In this document: positions 18,987 through 27,514 of the stretch, one piece after another | Layout: each line of letters starts with the position of its first letter | How positions within the stretch are numbered: position 1 is the first letter of the stretch | NCBI RefSeq assembly: GCF_900182925.1 | Contig: NZ_LT900024.1 | Coordinates: 868,001-932,000, forward strand | Source: Psychrobacter sp. LV10R520-6 | Lineage (GTDB): Bacteria > Pseudomonadota > Gammaproteobacteria > Pseudomonadales > Moraxellaceae | DNA: 64,000 bases | Reading direction: 5' to 3' | Notes under the pieces: generated by a model | Seen by the model: only the letters and a program-made list of their open reading frames with translations | Told to the model about the DNA's origin: nothing | Databases searched by the model: none | Made by a program: the position numbers and the translations under genes

Positions 18987-19778
18987 TTAAAAATGAACTT
19001 TTACCAGCGCACTTGGAACGCTTTGATCTACACCATCTCGACCAAATTTATTTTGCCAGTAGCTGTATTCCATACCCACTTCAATGCGGTTATCGATACC
19101 GAGAACTTCTTGCAAGTTGTATTTGACCTGTGGGTTGATATGCAGCTGATTCGCTTTATCATCATTGTTAAAAGAGTAATCGACATAACCATCAATCACA
19201 AAGTTATTCTTTTCCCAACCGTAGGTTAAAGTGATTTGCTGGTCGTCAGCATTACTGAAAGTGTCATCGTTAAAAGCGTGAAACAGCGTAGCTGAAGCAT
19301 ATTTCATACCTGGAATAGGTATATTTAGATCAGCACCAATACCAACTAAGAAGTTATCTTGCTCAAAACCGTTAGTGTTCGAGCCAAACTCGTAAGTACT
19401 CGCTAAGTTAACTTGTTTGATGATGCCATTACTATAGTCTGAAATCTTGAACTTTGGAGACAGCTCGCCATAGATATCTTTGGCTCTGGTGCCTTCAGCA
19501 TCACTTGCACCCTGCAGGCGATCAACGAAGAAAAAGACGCCGCCCCAGCTGTGAGCAGAGGCATGTTCTAGCGTTACAGTTGTCAGCTCGCCATCTTCCG
19601 CTAATTCATAATCACTGCCATAAAGTACAGAAATACTGGTGTCAGTAAAAAAGGTCTTAGCCTGAGCACCAGTAGTCACAGTGCCCAAAGCGACGATAGC
19701 AATAGCCGCAGTGGTTAATGGCTTGATAGTAGATAATTTGGTATGGATAGATAAATTTGTCAGTAAATTAAAACGCAC
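18987..19778 (-). CDS. Tsx-like outer-membrane channel protein
   Basis: This 263-residue protein has an N-terminal signal peptide ending near residue 40 (...VTTGAQA before KTFF), then alternating aromatic beta strands, and ends with phenylalanine (ALVKVHF), as outer-membrane barrels do. The strand pattern (FFTDTSISVLYG, WGGVFFFVDRLQG, NFLVGIGADLNIP, YVDYSFNND) matches the nucleoside-specific channel family (Channel_Tsx, PF03502; OmpK/Tsx-like). It probably allows nucleosides or similar small solutes across the outer membrane. It stands alone and converges with the decarboxylase gene at a shared terminator. The substrate is inferred from the family only. Confidence 0.75.
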   Translation of the reverse strand: MRFNLLTNLSIHTKLSTIKPLTTAAIAIVALGTVTTGAQAKTFFTDTSISVLYGSDYELAEDGELTTVTLEHASAHSWGGVFFFVDRLQGASDAEGTRAKDIYGELSPKFKISDYSNGIIKQVNLASTYEFGSNTNGFEQDNFLVGIGADLNIPIPGMKYASATLFHAFNDDTFSNADDQQITLTYGWEKNNFVIDGYVDYSFNNDDKANQLHINPQVKYNLQEVLGIDNRIEVGMEYSYWQNKFGRDGVDQSVPSALVKVHF

Positions 19779-20427
19779 AGTATTACTCCCTTATGTACAG
19801 TCGTTGGTTTTCCCTAAAGGCGTGGCTATATCGATAATAAGAAGTCTGGTTTTAACGTCCTGTTAAAATGCATCAGTACCGCTAGGGAAAAAATAGATAT
19901 GATTAAAAAAAGCTACTACAGACAGTAAATATCGTCTGCTAAATAAGAAAAGTGATTAAAGTAGCTAGGTGCTGCTACGAAAGTAAAAATCGATAAAACT
20001 GAATCAATAGTGACAACCGTAACAAGATATTTATTAACGATTTGAAACAGTTAACCATAATTTAATAGCTCTAACAACTCTAACTTATCCAAAATTGAAG
20101 CCCTAATATGTAGTGTTATCTTGCTGATATCGACTAAGATTATGATTATTTTTAATAAAACTGACTAAATGGTCAGGTTTAAATATTTTTTTTATTTAAA
20201 AATATTTAGTATATTATTTAAATACTGGCTGTTGACACACGCATAAGCTGCCAAAGACGAATGAAGTGAGTCACTATTGTGAATATAAGGCACTGCTTTT
20301 GTTCAATACCACTTTGATGAAGGCAGCAATATACGTCTGCACGACTTTATTTACCTATCGCTTTTTTCTATGTCTTCAACTTACCTCCACAAACACCTTT
20401 GACGACTAAATACGTTGTGTAATCTAT
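19779..20427. other. Long AT-rich intergenic region upstream of nnrS
   Basis: No gene is evident in this stretch. It contains AT-rich inverted sequence around 20180-20220 (TAAATATTT arms) and divergent promoters must lie here for the tsx-like gene (minus) and nnrS (plus). I could not define boxes with confidence. Confidence 0.4.
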
Positions 20428-20450
20428 AACATTCATTTAAAATGAATTTT
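20428..20450 (+). promoter_or_regulatory. Candidate NsrR operator upstream of nnrS
   Basis: A near-palindrome with core ATTCATTTAAAATGAAT matches the known NsrR consensus (AAGATGYATTT plus AAATRCATCTT) at about 19 of 23 positions by hand alignment. It lies some 40 bp before the nnrS start, and nsrR is encoded just downstream, so NO-responsive repression of nnrS-nsrR is likely. Confidence 0.65.
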
Positions 20451-20489
20451 TAAGTTAAACTTTATTATATTCATAATAAGAAGTCTGCC

Positions 20490-21722
20490 ATGCAATCTAT
20501 CTCTTTACCCAGCAAACCGCCAACTTCTCCACATCCTATTCTTAATTTGAGCTTTCGCATATTTTTTAGTGCAGCGGCGTTATTTGCCGTTATATTTATG
20601 GTGTTGTGGTCGTTTGTGTTTACTGGCCATACTAATATTGACGCGCAAACCCTGAATCCGCTGTACTGGCATGGTCATGAAATGATTTATGGCTATGCAT
20701 TGGCCGTGGTCGCGGGGTTCTTACTGACGGCAGTGAAGACTTGGACAGGAGTCATGATGCCACACGGCTATAAGCTGCTGGGTATTTTTGTTTGTTGGTT
20801 GCTGGCGCGTCTTGGCTGGGTCGGGTTTGGTTTAGGTATTGGGCAAGGGGCTTGGTTGCTATATATGGCAGCCGTGTTTGATATGCTATTTATAGGAACC
20901 ATGGCGTTTGTTATTTTTCGGGCGGTGCTACAGGTCAAGCAATACAAGCAGATGGGAATTTTGGCCAAGCTTGCGCTGCTGACGGTTGGTAATGGACTGT
21001 GCTATTGGGGTGTGTTTAGCGCAAATATGAACCTGACTAAGATTGGTATGTATCTGGGGTTTTACTTAATTATTGGCTTGATATTGACCATCGGTCGGCG
21101 CGTGGTGCCGTTCTTTATTGAGCGCGGTCTCAGTATGGATGGTACAGAAAAGGTTACGGTACGAAATAGTAAAGTACAAGATATCGCCAGCTTATTGTTT
21201 TTCTTGGCATTCTTTATCGTTGATTTATTTTACCCTAACAAGTATCTGCTGACCATTACTGCGCTGGGAGTGGCGGTGGTTAATATCGTACGTTTAATAG
21301 GCTGGTATCATCGCGGTATTTGGCAAAAGCCGCTGCTATGGTCGCTGTATATTGCATTTTTGGGTATGTGTCTGAGCTTCTTATTGTACGCGCTACAACC
21401 GTGGTTGGGCTATAACCATAGTATTGCGGTACATGGGTTGTCGATCGCGGGTGTTGGAATGATGACGTTAGCGATGATGGCGCGAGTGTCGCTGGGTCAT
21501 ACTGGACGCAGTATTCATACGCCTCCTAAAACCGTCAATATCATGTTTGGCTTGATGGTGCTAGTCTTTATCAGTCGCGTGCTATTGCCAATAGTAGATA
21601 TGGATAACTATTTGCTATGGATAATGATAGCGCAGGGAGCATGGATTGCTTGTTTTGTGCTATTTTGCATTAGCTATTTACCCATGCTGACACGACCTAG
21701 ACCAGATGGCCTATTTGGTTGA
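20490..21722 (+). CDS. nnrS: NnrS family membrane protein (nitric oxide response)
   Basis: This 410-residue polytopic inner-membrane protein has about 12 hydrophobic segments and the family's features: LSFRIFFSAAALFAV near the N-terminus, LYWHGHEMIYGYALAVVAGFLLTAVKTWTG (about 57-85, with conserved histidines), and RRVVPFFIERGL and GLSIAGVGMMTLAMMARVSLGHTGR further on. NnrS proteins are haem- and copper-containing and protect against nitrosative stress. nsrR follows after 123 bp and a candidate NsrR operator precedes the gene, which fits an NO-inducible unit. The ATG is used, preceded by a weak AAGAAG ribosome site. Confidence 0.88.
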   Translation: MQSISLPSKPPTSPHPILNLSFRIFFSAAALFAVIFMVLWSFVFTGHTNIDAQTLNPLYWHGHEMIYGYALAVVAGFLLTAVKTWTGVMMPHGYKLLGIFVCWLLARLGWVGFGLGIGQGAWLLYMAAVFDMLFIGTMAFVIFRAVLQVKQYKQMGILAKLALLTVGNGLCYWGVFSANMNLTKIGMYLGFYLIIGLILTIGRRVVPFFIERGLSMDGTEKVTVRNSKVQDIASLLFFLAFFIVDLFYPNKYLLTITALGVAVVNIVRLIGWYHRGIWQKPLLWSLYIAFLGMCLSFLLYALQPWLGYNHSIAVHGLSIAGVGMMTLAMMARVSLGHTGRSIHTPPKTVNIMFGLMVLVFISRVLLPIVDMDNYLLWIMIAQGAWIACFVLFCISYLPMLTRPRPDGLFG

Positions 21723-21845
21723 GGGTTTGGATAATGGTTTGGCCAACAGTTTGGGTACTTTTAAAATTCACATTTAGAAAAAAACGATGAGAAGTAGAGC
21801 AGTCATGACAGTTAAAAAAATTAAAATAAACAGGAGCGCTAGTAA

Positions 21846-22412
21846 ATGCGACTAACCAACTATAGCGATTACGCGTTGCGCTCGTTAATTTATTTGGCAG
21901 TCAAGCCTGAGCCGCAAACGCTGGCCAATATTAGCGATATTGCGCGTAGCTATGACATTTCTAAGAGTCATTTAACCAAGATTATTCATCAATTGGGTCA
22001 GCTCGGCTATATAGATAGCGTGCGGGGTAAAAACGGCGGTATTCGGCTGGCACGTGCGCCTAAAGATATTAATTTGGGCGTATTGATAAAGCAAATTGAG
22101 CCAGACTTTGCTTTGGTGGAATGTTTTGCCACGAAGTTGCCCAGCAATGACGAGACTACTGATGGCACTAATCATGATACGACTTATGATAATGGCCATG
22201 ATGAGGCTAAGACGCCAGGTTTGCCGTTGACCCTTATCGATGAATTAGCAGTAACCGAAAATAATGCCAAATCGGGCTGTGTTATTAGCCCCGCATGCCA
22301 ACTAAAAGGGGTGTTTTTTGAAGCACTGACGGCGTTTATTAACGTTCTTGAGGGTTATACACTGGCGGATATTATTAATAACGAGGATGAGCTTAGGCGC
22401 TTATTGTCATAA
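21846..22412 (+). CDS. nsrR: Rrf2-family NO-sensing repressor NsrR
   Basis: This 188-residue protein starts MRLTNYSDYALRSLIYLA with the Rrf2 winged helix and a recognition helix around SKSHLTKIIHQLGQLGYI. The three Fe-S cysteine ligands of NsrR are present: one in LVECF (near 97) and two in GCVISPACQLK (near 144-151). NsrR proteins are usually about 140-155 residues. Here an Asp/Thr/Asn-rich insertion of around 40 residues separates the first cysteine from the other two, in the cluster-binding loop. GGAGCG precedes the ATG. It is downstream of nnrS and probably represses both through the operator at 20428. Confidence 0.85.
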   Translation: MRLTNYSDYALRSLIYLAVKPEPQTLANISDIARSYDISKSHLTKIIHQLGQLGYIDSVRGKNGGIRLARAPKDINLGVLIKQIEPDFALVECFATKLPSNDETTDGTNHDTTYDNGHDEAKTPGLPLTLIDELAVTENNAKSGCVISPACQLKGVFFEALTAFINVLEGYTLADIINNEDELRRLLS

Positions 22413-22444
22413 GGCTTGTTGTCATAAAGAAGAGTATTGAAAAG

Positions 22445-22470
22445 ACTACCATTTTGGTAGCCTTTTTTCT
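22445..22470 (+). terminator. Rho-independent terminator after nsrR
   Basis: A short stem (CTACC with GGTAG around a TTTT-type loop) is followed by a run of T, 32 bp after the nsrR stop. Confidence 0.65.
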
Positions 22471-22488
22471 GTAAGCCTTTTTAGACTC

Positions 22489-23235
22489 TTAGGGGTTTTC
22501 AAGTTTAGGACGGGCTTTATCAACGGCAGTCAGTAATGCTCTCTTAAACCCACCAGCCTCAAACTTAACCAAACCTGAATGGGCCGCACAGAAATTTCGG
22601 GTATCACGCCACTCATGCGCCAGCTCTGTTGCCCAGTTGCAATATTGCTTGCCAGCATTGGGCTCATCTTTGAGCGCTTTTTTGGTCATTGGGTGCAGCA
22701 TCAGCTCTGGTAGCACCGCTTTAAGCAGTTTTGTTGGAGGGCTCATAAAAGTATCATCAACGTGCAAGCTTTGGCTGGCAGGATGGAATACCAATAGCGA
22801 GCCTGAGTGAATCTTCTCATTAGGCGAGATATAATGAATACCTTTAGGAAGAGAGAATTCAAGCTCAGGGTAGCGCTGGGCTACCGCATCGCTTTCAACC
22901 AAATCATCTGCCCATTGTACTTCTGGTACTTGCTTGGGATGACGCTCACTGCCATAAAAGGTAGCTTGCGGGAAGTCTTCAGCCATCTGCGCACAATGTA
23001 CGGTATGAAAAGGATGGACGTTGAGCACGGCCTCTATATCTTGACCGTCATTGGTCAATGCCATGACTTTTTTACGAACATCACCCGTTAGCGCGTAACT
23101 GTCCAAAAAAATAAAGCGTCCTGATGGCAATTGGATTAGCGAGCATTGTGTGCCTATATTGATTATGCCGCCTAAGCGGAATGACCCTCGTATATTCCAA
23201 AATTCTGCGCCCAAATTTATTATTTGATCGGCCAT
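22489..23235 (-). CDS. Metallo-beta-lactamase-fold-like protein of unknown substrate
   Basis: This 248-residue protein resembles the MBL-like fold seen in DUF4336-type proteins. It has an N-terminal strand pair (INIGTQCSLIQLPSGRFIFLDS), then VLNVHPFHTVHCAQMAEDFP (near 90-110) in the place of the HxHxDH zinc motif, a later LHVDDTFMS aspartate, and AAHSGLV near the C-terminus. The canonical HxHxDH is reduced to HPFHTVH, so metal binding is uncertain. A decayed paralogue lies directly upstream (23459-23922), so this is the retained member of a tandem duplication. No function is claimed beyond the fold. Confidence 0.6.
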   Translation of the reverse strand: MADQIINLGAEFWNIRGSFRLGGIINIGTQCSLIQLPSGRFIFLDSYALTGDVRKKVMALTNDGQDIEAVLNVHPFHTVHCAQMAEDFPQATFYGSERHPKQVPEVQWADDLVESDAVAQRYPELEFSLPKGIHYISPNEKIHSGSLLVFHPASQSLHVDDTFMSPPTKLLKAVLPELMLHPMTKKALKDEPNAGKQYCNWATELAHEWRDTRNFCAAHSGLVKFEAGGFKRALLTAVDKARPKLENP

Positions 23236-23458
23236 TTTTGTTATTCCTTAACTTATGATCTATTAACTTGTAGTGACTGGTAACTTAAAAGGTTACCTTT
23301 ATACAATGTTTGATGATTGTGACTGATGAAGTGCTCAAAGTCTGTTATAAAAAAAATGGTTGATATAGGTATTCAAAAATAAAGTAAACAAAGTAGGGCG
23401 TGTCGGTTACTAAAAAGGCCTGCCTTTTTGGTCGCTATTTTTCAATATGACTCGTTTT

Positions 23459-23922
23459 TTATGATCGCTTTAACAGTTGAGAGACTTCAAGCTCAGGGCG
23501 TGCTCTATCGATGGCAGACAGTAATGATGCCTCAAACTTACCTTCCTCAAAAGTCACCAAAGCTGCGCTACTGCTTCGCTTTCAACCAAATCATCTGCCC
23601 ATTGTACTTCTGGTACTTGCTGGGGATGACGCTCACTGCCATAAAAGATCGCTTGAGGAAAGTCCTTCGCCACTTGCGCACAGCGAACGGTATGAAAGGG
23701 ATGGACGTTGAGCACGGCCTCTATATCTTGACCGTCATTGGTCAATGCCATAACTTGCTTTTGTACATCACCCGTTAGAGTATAACTGTCTAAAAGTATA
23801 AAACGTCCTGACTGTAGTTTTACCAAAGCGCATTGGTTGCCGATATCAAGTATGCCATTTTTTATGAATGATCCTCGTATGCTCCAAAATCCTGCACCTA
23901 AGTCATAAATTTTATCTGTCAT
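23459..23922 (-). pseudogene. Decayed paralogue of the adjacent MBL-fold-like gene
   Basis: The first 117 codons (MTDKIYDLGAGFWSIRGSF onward) match the neighbouring 248-residue protein closely, including NVHPFHTVRCAQ. After AVAQ the frame ends. In another register the 3' end continues as FEASLLSAIDRARPELE, matching the neighbour's C-terminal RALLTAVDKARPKLE. The central part, about 95 codons, is therefore deleted with a frameshift. The N-terminal fragment could still be translated but lacks the second half of the fold. Confidence 0.75.
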
Positions 23923-24104
23923 CTGTGTTATTCCTTAATAAATGGTGCATTGGACGGTTCTTAGATTTAATGGTACTTAGATTTAATGGTACTTAGATTT
24001 GATGGTACTTGAAACCTGCGTAACAATTGCTATACCGCGTTTTATAATTATGGCTTGTATGCTCATTTTAGTCTGTTATAAAAAAGAAGGTATAAAGATG
24101 TCTT

Positions 24105-24527
24105 ATGGTCAGCCTTTATCAATTCTTGTTAAAGTGGATAGTTATTTATTCTGGCAAACGAGCCAAACGTATTGCACCCGATATTTATAGTCGAGCAAGA
24201 GCCAAACTGCATGCATTGGATATCACAGACAATCTTGACGACTTGCGACTACCGCCGAGCAATCACCTTGAAAAGTTAACAGGTGATACGCGACTCTCAA
24301 CTTAATAGGGGCTATCGTAGGCTGGCGCTTTTAGCCCAGTCAATCGTAACAATTTGCCAAAAACGCTGGGCTAAAGCCACAGCCTACACCAAAAATTATG
24401 ATAGTTGAGAGTGGGGTCAGGTGATCGTAATGGTTAATATAGTATTCGCATCAAACAACAATGGCGCCTCTGCTTTGAATGGCATGATGGTCACGCTGAG
24501 AACGTCGAGATAGTCGATTACCACTAA
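24105..24527 (+). pseudogene. higB: higB-like toxin gene disrupted by a MITE
   Basis: Codons equivalent to residues ~12-62 of the intact HigB at 48217 are present (GKRAKRIAPDIYSRARAKL and DNLDDLRLPPSNHLEKLTGD), then a 130-bp insertion breaks the frame (stop at 24303-24305). The 3' end resumes at 24418 and runs to TAA at 24525-24527. The first ~10 codons differ from the intact copy. Toxin activity should be lost, while the downstream antitoxin gene is complete. Confidence 0.85.
24288..24417. mobile_element. 130-bp MITE, copy 1 (inside higB)
   Basis: Imperfect terminal inverted repeats (ACGCGACTCTCAAC and ACCCCACTCTCAAC) bound the element. An 8-bp direct repeat CAGGTGAT occurs on both sides (24280-24287 and 24418-24425). 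Deleting the element plus one repeat restores the homologous higB sequence, which proves insertion. Inside, GTAGGCTG-type and TTTAGCCCAG/CTGGGCTAAA segments form a long imperfect hairpin. A second copy is at 59310-59439 in the opposite orientation. It has no coding capacity and must be moved by a transposase in trans. Confidence 0.88.
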
Positions 24528-24537
24528 GGAAATCCTC

Positions 24538-24891
24538 ATGTCCATCACCATGCAAGAAGCTAAAAATATGGATTTTAGTGATGTTGCTGATACAACGTTA
24601 TCTGACATTCCATTATTAACACCGGGTGAATATCTCAAAACCGAATTCCTAGATGAACTGGGTTTATCAGCATATGCGCTTGCTCATGCTACTCATATGC
24701 CTGGCTCACGATTGAGTGAAATCATTAATGGCAGACGGGCGATTACAGCAGATACGGCACTACGTCTAGCAAAATACTTTGGTATGTCTGCGCAGTTTTG
24801 GCTTAATCTACAAAGCCATTACGATCTTGAATTGACCCGCCAAGAAGTGGCAGACGATATCGACAATATCGAACCTTATGACAGGGCATAG
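24538..24891 (+). CDS. higA: Orphaned HigA-family antitoxin
   Basis: This 117-residue protein has a HigA/XRE helix-turn-helix: LTPGEYLKTEFLDELGLSAY, then RLSEIINGRRAITADTALRLAKYFGMSAQFWLNLQ (about 60-95). It differs from the HigA encoded within the CRISPR locus (48509-48862) at only about a dozen residues. Its cognate toxin gene is broken by a MITE, so it is an antitoxin without a toxin. It could neutralise the HigB made from 48217 or bind that module's operator. A GGAAATCC ribosome region precedes the ATG. Confidence 0.88.
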   Translation: MSITMQEAKNMDFSDVADTTLSDIPLLTPGEYLKTEFLDELGLSAYALAHATHMPGSRLSEIINGRRAITADTALRLAKYFGMSAQFWLNLQSHYDLELTRQEVADDIDNIEPYDRA

Positions 24892-25362
24892 CTCATACCA
24901 TAAGCTTTGCTGTTTGGCCTAACATTTCAGTTTACGCTGCCATAAAGATATATAAATAACCCGCTTATCGAACTGCTAAAGGTTGCATTATGAAACTCGT
25001 TTATCGAAGGCGCTAGCTTGCAAGCTACGGATAAAGGGGATGTATATAACGTCCTAAAATCTACCGTACTGGGTAAAAATACCAATGTAGTCAAAAGAGT
25101 ATACAATTTATTAAATGCCAAAGCGCCGGTAGACTTAAATGACCAAACTCAAGAGAGCGATGGTGAAACTCTAATTATGGTTGCCGCTAGTAATAACCGA
25201 ATTGAAACTGTGAAATACTTACTATCTAAAGGCGCTAATCCCAATTTGGTTGCTACGACTAACGATAAGAGTAAGGGTTACGAACAGTTACCTAAAATAT
25301 AACCAATTCTAATCATTTATATCTATAATAAGTAAATTAAAAAACAATAAAGAGATAGGGTT

Positions 25363-25974
25363 ATGGGAAAACTGGTTAGTATTGGGGAGGCGGCCAAGCA
25401 TTTTGGGGTTGCTCAATCGACATTAAGACGTTGGGATGAAGATGGTACGTTAGTCGCCAAAAGAACCGAAAATGGTCACAGACGTTATGATTTAAATGAA
25501 GTAAGACCACACCCTTTAAATACACCACCAAAATTAGACCGAAAAACCATTGCTTATGCTCGTGTTTCAAGTCGTGACCAAAAAGATGACTTGCAGCGCC
25601 AAGCGCAGGTTTTGGAACTTTATTGTGCCAAACAAGGTTGGCGTTTCGAGACAATCACCGATTTTGGTAGTGGTATGAACTATAAGAAGAAAGGCTTAAA
25701 AACCCTGCTTGACGACATTCTTGACAACAAAGTCGAGCGACTGGTAATCACCCACAAAGACAGACTTTTACGCTTTGGTGCTGAATTGGTGTTTATGCTA
25801 TGTGAGGCGCGTGATGTTAAGGTGGTCATTATCAATCAAGGCGAGGAACTTAGTTTTGAGCAAGAATTAGCCCAAGATGTATTAGAGATTATCACTGTAT
25901 TTTCAGCGAGGCTCTACGGTTCTCGCAGCAAGAAAAATCAAAAACTAATAGAGGCGGTTAAACAAGTATTATGA
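25363..25974 (+). CDS. tnpA: IS607-type serine recombinase TnpA
   Basis: This 203-residue transposase has an N-terminal MerR-like helix-turn-helix (VSIGEAAKHFGVAQSTLRRW, residues 5-24), then a serine recombinase domain with the nucleophile in IAYARVSSRDQKDDLQRQ (about 63-80). Further family residues are in TDFGSGMNYKKKGLKTLL and VITHKDRLLRFG. The small size and the order DNA-binding then catalytic domain are characteristic of IS607 rather than Tn3 resolvases. It overlaps tnpB by 4 bp. No damage is visible, so mobility may be retained. Confidence 0.92.
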   Translation: MGKLVSIGEAAKHFGVAQSTLRRWDEDGTLVAKRTENGHRRYDLNEVRPHPLNTPPKLDRKTIAYARVSSRDQKDDLQRQAQVLELYCAKQGWRFETITDFGSGMNYKKKGLKTLLDDILDNKVERLVITHKDRLLRFGAELVFMLCEARDVKVVIINQGEELSFEQELAQDVLEIITVFSARLYGSRSKKNQKLIEAVKQVL

Positions 25975-27125
25975 TCCGTGGTCATATCATCGAACTCAAA
26001 CCAAACAACGTACAGGCGAACCATTTTGCCCGTGCTTGCGGTGTGGCGCGGAAAGCTTACAACTGGGCCTTGCATGAGTGGCAACGTCAATATAGAGAGG
26101 ACAAGGCCTACCGTGACGCCTGTTTATTGGCTGGTATTGAGATTGATTCCAAAAATCTAAACAGACCCTCACAAGCCAAGCTCAGACGCGAATTGAACGC
26201 CATTAAACGTGAGCTATTCCCGTGGATGACGGAAGTGACAAAATGTGCCCCGCAAGCCGCAATCATGCAACTGGGCGATGCTTATAACAACTTTTTTAAA
26301 GGGCTGGCTGAATACCCCGTCACGCGCAAGCGTGGTAAAGACGATAGATTCAGTCTCTCTAACGACCAATTTGCCATTAAAGGTAAATCCATTCGCATCC
26401 CTAATTTAGGCTGGGTGCGCATGAAAGAGGCTTTACGGTTTGACGGTAAAATAATGGCGGCCACCATCTCTAAGCGCGGCGGGAAATGGTTTGTCAGCGT
26501 TGCAGTTGATTTAGACCACAGGGTTAAAAAGATTATCAAGACAGGTAAAAGCGTTGGTATCGACCTTGGTATTACCGATTTATTAGTTTTATCAGACGGC
26601 ACCAAAATTAAAGCACCTAAGCCCTTAGCTAAATATTTAAGCAAATTAAGAACACTCAATAAAAACCTGAGTCGCACTAAAAAAGGCAGTAAAAACAGAG
26701 AAAAGGCGAAAACCAAGCTCTCTCGTTTGCATTATAAGATCAGAGGTATCAGGCAGGATTCGTTGCACAAAATAACCTCTAGCTTGGTCAGAGAGTTTGA
26801 TGTGATTGCGATTGAAAGTCTTAATGTCAAAGGCATGGTTAAAAATAGAAAGCTGTCACGCGCCATTAGTGATTTGGGTTTCTTTGAATTTAAGCGTCAG
26901 CTTATCTATAAAGCCAATGAGCAAGGCAAGGTTGTGAAGTCAGTCGGTCGTTTTTACCCAAGCTCAAAGACTTGCTCAAACTGCAATCACATCCTTGGCA
27001 AAGATGAATTAACACTAAAGATGCGCGAATGGACGTGTCCTGAGTGTCAGTCCAAACATGACCGCGATCTCAACGCCAGTATCAATATTTTAAATAACGC
27101 GACTGTTATTTTAACAGTCGCATAA
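25971..27125 (+). CDS. tnpB: TnpB RNA-guided nuclease of the IS607 element
   Basis: This 384-residue protein has all three RuvC motifs: VGIDLGITDLLVLSDG (Asp near 190), VIAIESLNVKGMV (Glu near 280), and HDRDLNASINI (Asp near 364). A zinc ribbon with CSNCNHILGKDELT and WTCPECQSK lies between the last two. TnpB proteins are omega-RNA-guided DNA endonucleases, ancestors of Cas12, that help keep the element in place. The ATG overlaps the tnpA stop. All catalytic residues are present, so the protein is probably active. Confidence 0.92.
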   Translation: MIRGHIIELKPNNVQANHFARACGVARKAYNWALHEWQRQYREDKAYRDACLLAGIEIDSKNLNRPSQAKLRRELNAIKRELFPWMTEVTKCAPQAAIMQLGDAYNNFFKGLAEYPVTRKRGKDDRFSLSNDQFAIKGKSIRIPNLGWVRMKEALRFDGKIMAATISKRGGKWFVSVAVDLDHRVKKIIKTGKSVGIDLGITDLLVLSDGTKIKAPKPLAKYLSKLRTLNKNLSRTKKGSKNREKAKTKLSRLHYKIRGIRQDSLHKITSSLVREFDVIAIESLNVKGMVKNRKLSRAISDLGFFEFKRQLIYKANEQGKVVKSVGRFYPSSKTCSNCNHILGKDELTLKMREWTCPECQSKHDRDLNASINILNNATVILTVA

Positions 27126-27290
27126 CCCCGCTCATTGGTCGGTGAGTTCCATCGCCAATTAAAAAAGTCTGTGGAGTCGTAGTCAGTCTAAGTCTCAAAC
27201 GAGAGGTAGCGCATGGCATTGAAGCAGAAAGAAAATTTTAAATCTAGCTAGTTAGATATATTTAGTGAGATTTGAGTAATATTTTTGGAA
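27126..27290 (+). ncRNA. Candidate omega-RNA region at the right end of the IS607 element
   Basis: The 165 bp after tnpB are non-coding and rich in local inverted sequences (GTCGGTGAG...CTCAT-like and AAGTCTCAAACGAGAGGTAGC). Guide RNAs of TnpB are normally made from the tnpB 3' end and the right end of the element, with the guide taken from flanking DNA. Position and structure fit; exact ends are unknown. Confidence 0.5.
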
Positions 27291-27444
27291 CGGGTCGTAT
27301 AACCAAGGTGCCTATTCATATGCGTGTATACGTGGTCATGTGAAAATGCAAAAGCTGCTAGCAGAAAATGGGGCGATTAATCACCGAACTGGTAAGGCCA
27401 GCTGTGAATAAGCGTTTTGATGGCGTTAAAAAGAAGAGTTAATC

Positions 27445-27480
27445 ATAAGGCTGCTATATTAATAGTCGCCTTATTTTTTT
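27445..27480 (+). terminator. Terminator-like hairpin after the ankyrin remnant
   Basis: ATAAGGC (27445-27451) pairs with GCCTTAT (27468-27474), with an additional inner CTAT/ATAG pairing, followed by a run of T. It separates the ankyrin/IS607 region from the CRISPR-distal repeats. Confidence 0.6.
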
Positions 27481-27514
27481 GTTTAAATTTACGTTTTGAT
27501 TGTAGCGTTTAGAC

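Larger units (their letters stand above)
25278..27293 (+). mobile_element. IS607-family insertion sequence with TnpA and TnpB
   Basis: The element of about 2.0 kb carries a serine-recombinase tnpA, an overlapping tnpB, and a structured 3' region. The boundaries are placed at G-runs (25275-25278 and 27292-27295) because joining them restores the ankyrin reading frame through a GGGG. IS607 elements insert at GG without target duplication, which fits. Boundaries may be off by a few bases. Confidence 0.75.
25018..27411 (+). pseudogene. Ankyrin-repeat protein gene split by an IS607-type element
   Basis: The left part (25018-25277) encodes an ankyrin repeat, GETLIMVAASNNRIETVKYL followed by LSKGANPN. 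The right part (27294-27411) continues in the same frame, once the element is removed, as SYNQGAYSYACIRGHVKMQ and KLLAENGA, another repeat, then a TAA stop. The left part has no ATG: an in-frame stop lies about 30 bp upstream of the TTG at 25018, so the N-terminus and any signal peptide are missing too. The gene is thus both truncated and interrupted. Confidence 0.75.
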
